Made by a program: the position numbers and the translations under genes. A stretch of DNA of 64,000 nt from Calliopum simillimum (taxonomy: Eukaryota; Arthropoda; Insecta; Diptera; Lauxaniidae): the NCBI GenBank assembly GCA_951812925.1, contig OX638370.1, forward strand, positions 6,224,001 to 6,288,000, in the 5' to 3' direction. Below, piece by piece: positions 61,332-64,000 of the stretch (the stretch's first letter is position 1; each line of letters opens with the position of its first letter). Below the pieces are notes generated by a model, which was not told where the DNA came from, ran no database searches, and saw only the letters and a list, made by a program, of their open reading frames with translations.

Positions 61332-62029
61332 CCGGAGGAAGATGTTCCTTACGAAGAGGAGATTTTGCGTAATGCATACTCTGTAAAACATTGGCTACGT
61401 TACATCGACCACAAGGCAAAGGCGACAAATTGTGGCGTCAATATTGTATACGAGCGGGCGCTCAAAGAACTGCCCGGAAGTTATAAAATCTGGTACAACT
61501 ATTTGCGTACACGACGTAAGCAAGTGCGCGGTAAAATACTCACAGATCCAATGTACGAAGAGGTCAACAACACCTTTGAGCGAGCATTGGTTTTCATGCA
61601 TAAAATGCCCCGCATTTGGATGGACTATGGCGCCTTTATGACGCTGCAATGCAAAATAACACGAACACGTCATGTTTTCGATCGTGCTTTACGTGCGCTT
61701 CCCATTACCCAACATCATCGTATTTGGCCATTGTATTTGAAGTTTTTGCGAAAATTTGAGATTCCGGAAACGGCGTTACGTGTCTATCGTCGTTATTTGA
61801 AACTCTTTCCTGATGATGCTGAAGAATATATTGAGTACTTGATTGATGTCGGCAAGTTGGATGAAGCAGCTCAACAACTAGCGAATATTGTGGACAATGA
61901 ATCATTTATTTCAAAACATGGTAAATCCAATCATCAGTTGTGGAATGAATTGTGTGAATTGATATCGAAACATCCGCACAAGGTGCATTCACTGAATGTT
62001 GATGCGATTATACGTGGTGGCTTGAGAAG
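61332..62029 (+). CDS. fand: fand exon 2
   Basis: This 698-nt exon has acceptor TTAAATAG and donor GTAAGA. It begins PEEDVPYEEEILRNAYSVKH and covers the N-terminal HAT repeats (ERALKELPGSYKIWYNYL, FERALVFMHKMPRIWMDY, FDRALRALPITQHHRIWPL, YRRYLKLFPDDAEEYIEYL). It ends in phase 2 within the Arg codon of IIRGGLRR. Confidence 0.96.
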
Positions 62030-62095
62030 GTAAGAAGTGTAAATCACCTAAAATAATAGATAAACATATTAAATGTTTGCCTCTATTACACACAG

Positions 62096-62683
62096 ATACA
62101 CTGATCAGCTGGGTCATCTTTGGAACTCTTTGGCTGATTACTATGTACGTTCGGGCCTCTTCGATCGTGCACGCGATATCTATGAAGAGGCTATACAAAC
62201 GGTGAATACTGTACGCGATTTCACACAGGTCTTTGATGAATACGCGCAATTCGAAGAAGTTTCACTAAGTAAACGCATGGAAATGGTTGCTAAAGATCCC
62301 GATTCCACTGAAGAAGATGACATTGATATTGAATTGCGTTTGGCACGTTTTGAGTATCTAATGGAGCGTCGCTTGCTGTTATTAAACAGCGTGCTGTTGC
62401 GTCAAAATCCACATAATGTGCATGAATGGCATAAACGCGTTACACTCTATGAAGGAAAACCACATGACATCATTAACACATACACAGAAGCTGTGCAGAC
62501 GGTGCAACCAAAATTGGCGGTAGGCAAGTTACACACATTATGGGTAGAGTTTGCAAAATTCTATGAGGCAAACGAACAGCTAGATGATGCGCGCGTTGTT
62601 TTTGAAAAGGGTACACAAGTGGAATACGTAAAAGTTGATGAATTGGCGTCCGTCTGGTGTGAATGGGCGGAAATGGAAATAAG
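62096..62683 (+). CDS. fand: fand exon 3
   Basis: This 588-nt exon has acceptor ACACACAG and donor GTATGT. It completes the split Arg, then reads YTDQLGHLWNSLADYYVRSG. HAT repeats include RARDIYEEAIQTVNTVRDFT, NTYTEAVQTVQPKLAVGKLH and DDARVVFEKGTQ. An acidic loop DPDSTEEDDIDIELRL lies between repeats. It ends in phase 2 at MEIR. Confidence 0.96.
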
Positions 62684-62747
62684 GTATGTATAAGGCTTAT
62701 GAAAGTTTCATTCAAAAACTAAATTATGATTAAATTTTTCTCTGCAG

Positions 62748-63492
62748 ACAAGAAAACTTTGAAATAGCGCTCAAATTGATGCAAAAAGCCACTGCTATGC
62801 CCAAGCGTAAAGTTGCCTACCACGATGATACGGAGACTGTGCAAATGCGCCTTTACAAATCATTAAAAGTTTGGTCTATGTACGCTGATCTTGAAGAATC
62901 TTTTGGCACATTTAAAACCTGTAAAGCCGTTTATGATCGTATTATTGATTTGAAAATTTGTACACCGCAAATTATTATCAACTATGGTCTTTTCCTCGAA
63001 GAGCATAAATATTTTGAAGAAGCTTTTCGCGCCTATGAAAAGGGTATTGCATTATTTAAATGGCCTAATGTTTATGATATATGGAATTCATATTTAACAA
63101 AATTCCTTAAACGTTATGGTGGCACCAAACTCGAACGTGCACGTGATCTTTTCGAACAATGCTTAGAGAATTGTCCACCAGAACATGCGAAATTTTTCTA
63201 TTTACTTTATGCTAAATTGGAAGAAGAACATGGTTTAGCACGTCATGCAATGGCTGTATATGATCGTGCTACTAGCGCTGTCAAACCGGAAGAAATGTTT
63301 GACATGTATAATATATTTGTTAAAAAAGCCGCAGAGATATACGGGCTGCCACGTACACGTGAAATATATGAGAAGGCAATTGAAACGTTGCCCGAGGAAA
63401 ATATGCGTCCGATGTGTGTTAGGTTTGCTGAAATGGAGACCAAGTTGGGTGAAGTCGATCGTGCCAGAGCGATTTATGCACATTGTTCACAG
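62748..63492 (+). CDS. fand: fand exon 4
   Basis: This 745-nt exon has acceptor TCTGCAG and donor GTAAGT. It begins QENFEIALKLMQKATAMPKR after the split codon and carries YKSLKVWSMYADLEESFGTF, NYGLFLEEHKYFEEAFRAYE, LERARDLFEQCLENCP and REIYEKAIETLPEE. It ends at AHCSQ in phase 0. Human XAB2 continues with ICDPR at the equivalent point, so the next exon should start there. Confidence 0.96.
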
Positions 63493-64000
63493 GTAAGTTT
63501 TTTTTTTTTATATAGAAATAAAAAGCCATGCAAAAAGTCAGTTCATCACATTTGTTTTGAGAATTTGTCCACCAATTTTGTAACAGGGAATTCGAAGAGA
63601 GATTATATAATTCATTTATATCCCCGAAATTAGATCCTAGCGACATTTTTTGATTACATATTCTTTCTTATAATTAAAAGCTTCATAAAATAAACTAGAT
63701 TCCAAAAACGAAATAAAAGGTGTTACTAAAGTAAACTTGACTCAAAGGTGTCAGTGAGAACAGCATTGTTACTCTTCACTTTGCCACTTTTTTTGACTAA
63801 CGTTACTCCGTACGCTTTTCACAAAGTGTGAAGGTTTGGAAAATAATTTTGCCGAACTCGTAGACCACCAACAATTTTTAAATTTTTATTTTGTTATGAT
63901 TGTTTTTAATGAAATTTAGATGACTATATTTGATTTTTTATAACCTTAGCTCTCAAAACCAATGCATAGTAGTTTTTTTGGTGAAAATTGAAATCTTTTT
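63493..64000 (+). other. fand intron 4, incomplete
   Basis: The intron opens with GTAAGTTTTTTTTTTT and continues to the window edge without a coding continuation of XAB2. It is at least 508 bp, longer than the other three fand introns (64-84 bp). No repeat family from elsewhere in the window is recognised in it. Confidence 0.7.

Larger units (their letters stand above)
61206..64000 (+). other. fand: fandango gene (XAB2/SYF1 homologue), 5' part, runs off the window
   Basis: Four exons encode the first 691 residues of a protein that is about 855 residues in human XAB2. It is a scaffold of helical HAT (half-a-TPR) repeats in the Prp19/NineTeen complex, acting in the nucleus in pre-mRNA splicing; human XAB2 also takes part in transcription-coupled repair. 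In Drosophila, fandango is needed for efficient splicing of early zygotic genes (established knowledge). Diagnostic blocks include EDVPYEEEILRNAYSVKHWL, FERALVFMHKMPRIWMDY, DRALRALPITQHHRIWPLYL, SLNVDAIIRGGLRRYTDQLG, LLLNSVLLRQNPHNVHEWHK, RAYEKGIALFKWPNVYDIW and LGEVDRARAIYAHCSQ. Introns 1-3 are 84, 66 and 64 bp, short compared with CABLES. The fourth intron opens at 63493 and does not close before the edge. The remaining 160-190 residues lie beyond. Confidence 0.96.

Overview
This window reads as a piece of a higher-fly (schizophoran dipteran) nuclear genome. It is very AT-rich, has long introns with canonical GT/AG sites, and is full of short mobile-element relics. Two protein-coding genes can be recognised, and both are most similar in my recall to Drosophila and human proteins. 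A tephritid or a similar large-genome fly is plausible, but I cannot name the species from sequence alone.

The minus strand from 49618 down to 7973 carries a complete eight-exon CABLES gene (CDK5 and ABL1 enzyme substrate family, cyclin-box-like C-terminus). The exons join in frame into 762 codons plus a stop. Exon 1 is long, low-complexity and Gln/His/Gly-rich. It is separated from exon 2 by an intron of about 34 kb that makes up half the window. The plus strand from 61206 to the window edge carries the first four exons (691 codons) of fandango (fand), the fly XAB2/SYF1 homologue, a HAT-repeat scaffold of the Prp19/NineTeen spliceosome complex. The two genes are head-to-head, with 11.6 kb between start codons. 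A broken fragment of a glyoxalase II (hydroxyacylglutathione hydrolase) gene lies between them at about 58.5-58.9 kb.

Everything else is intron or intergenic DNA shaped by transposons. From left to right: a decayed mariner (471-1760) sits inside a DINE-1/Helentron-like repeat, and removing it restores an exact 142-bp tandem period. Arrays built around a GGGCGTGGC core lie near 5, 15, 17.5 and 53.7 kb. Five copies of one short Helitron-like family have a 5' TC, a 3' hairpin and a CTAGT end (10.9, 18.1, 36.8, 37.8, 42.8 kb). A second DINE-1-like copy is at 17.1-18.1 kb and a 39-bp minisatellite at 20.1-20.8 kb. A foldback element with AAGACC hexamers is at 20.8-21.2 kb. A 70-bp hairpin in duplicated TTAA sites is at 25.45 kb. 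Large inverted-repeat elements lie at 26.2-26.9 and 28.6-29.2 kb, and a 121-bp array with a GGCGCC-containing core at 32.0-32.5 kb. A foldback with a perfect 8-bp target duplication is at 40.4-40.8 kb, a 21-bp minisatellite at 45.3-45.7 kb, and a TIR element with paired end-hairpins at 50.9-51.4 kb. A possible 3.2-kb hAT-like composite (56.6-59.8 kb) encloses the glyoxalase fragment.

I found no tRNA, rRNA, CRISPR array, intact transposase or reverse transcriptase. I found no convincing new multi-gene system. The novelty here lies in the mobile-element structures and in the architecture of the CABLES locus. All calls are from reading the sequence; no search or alignment program was run.
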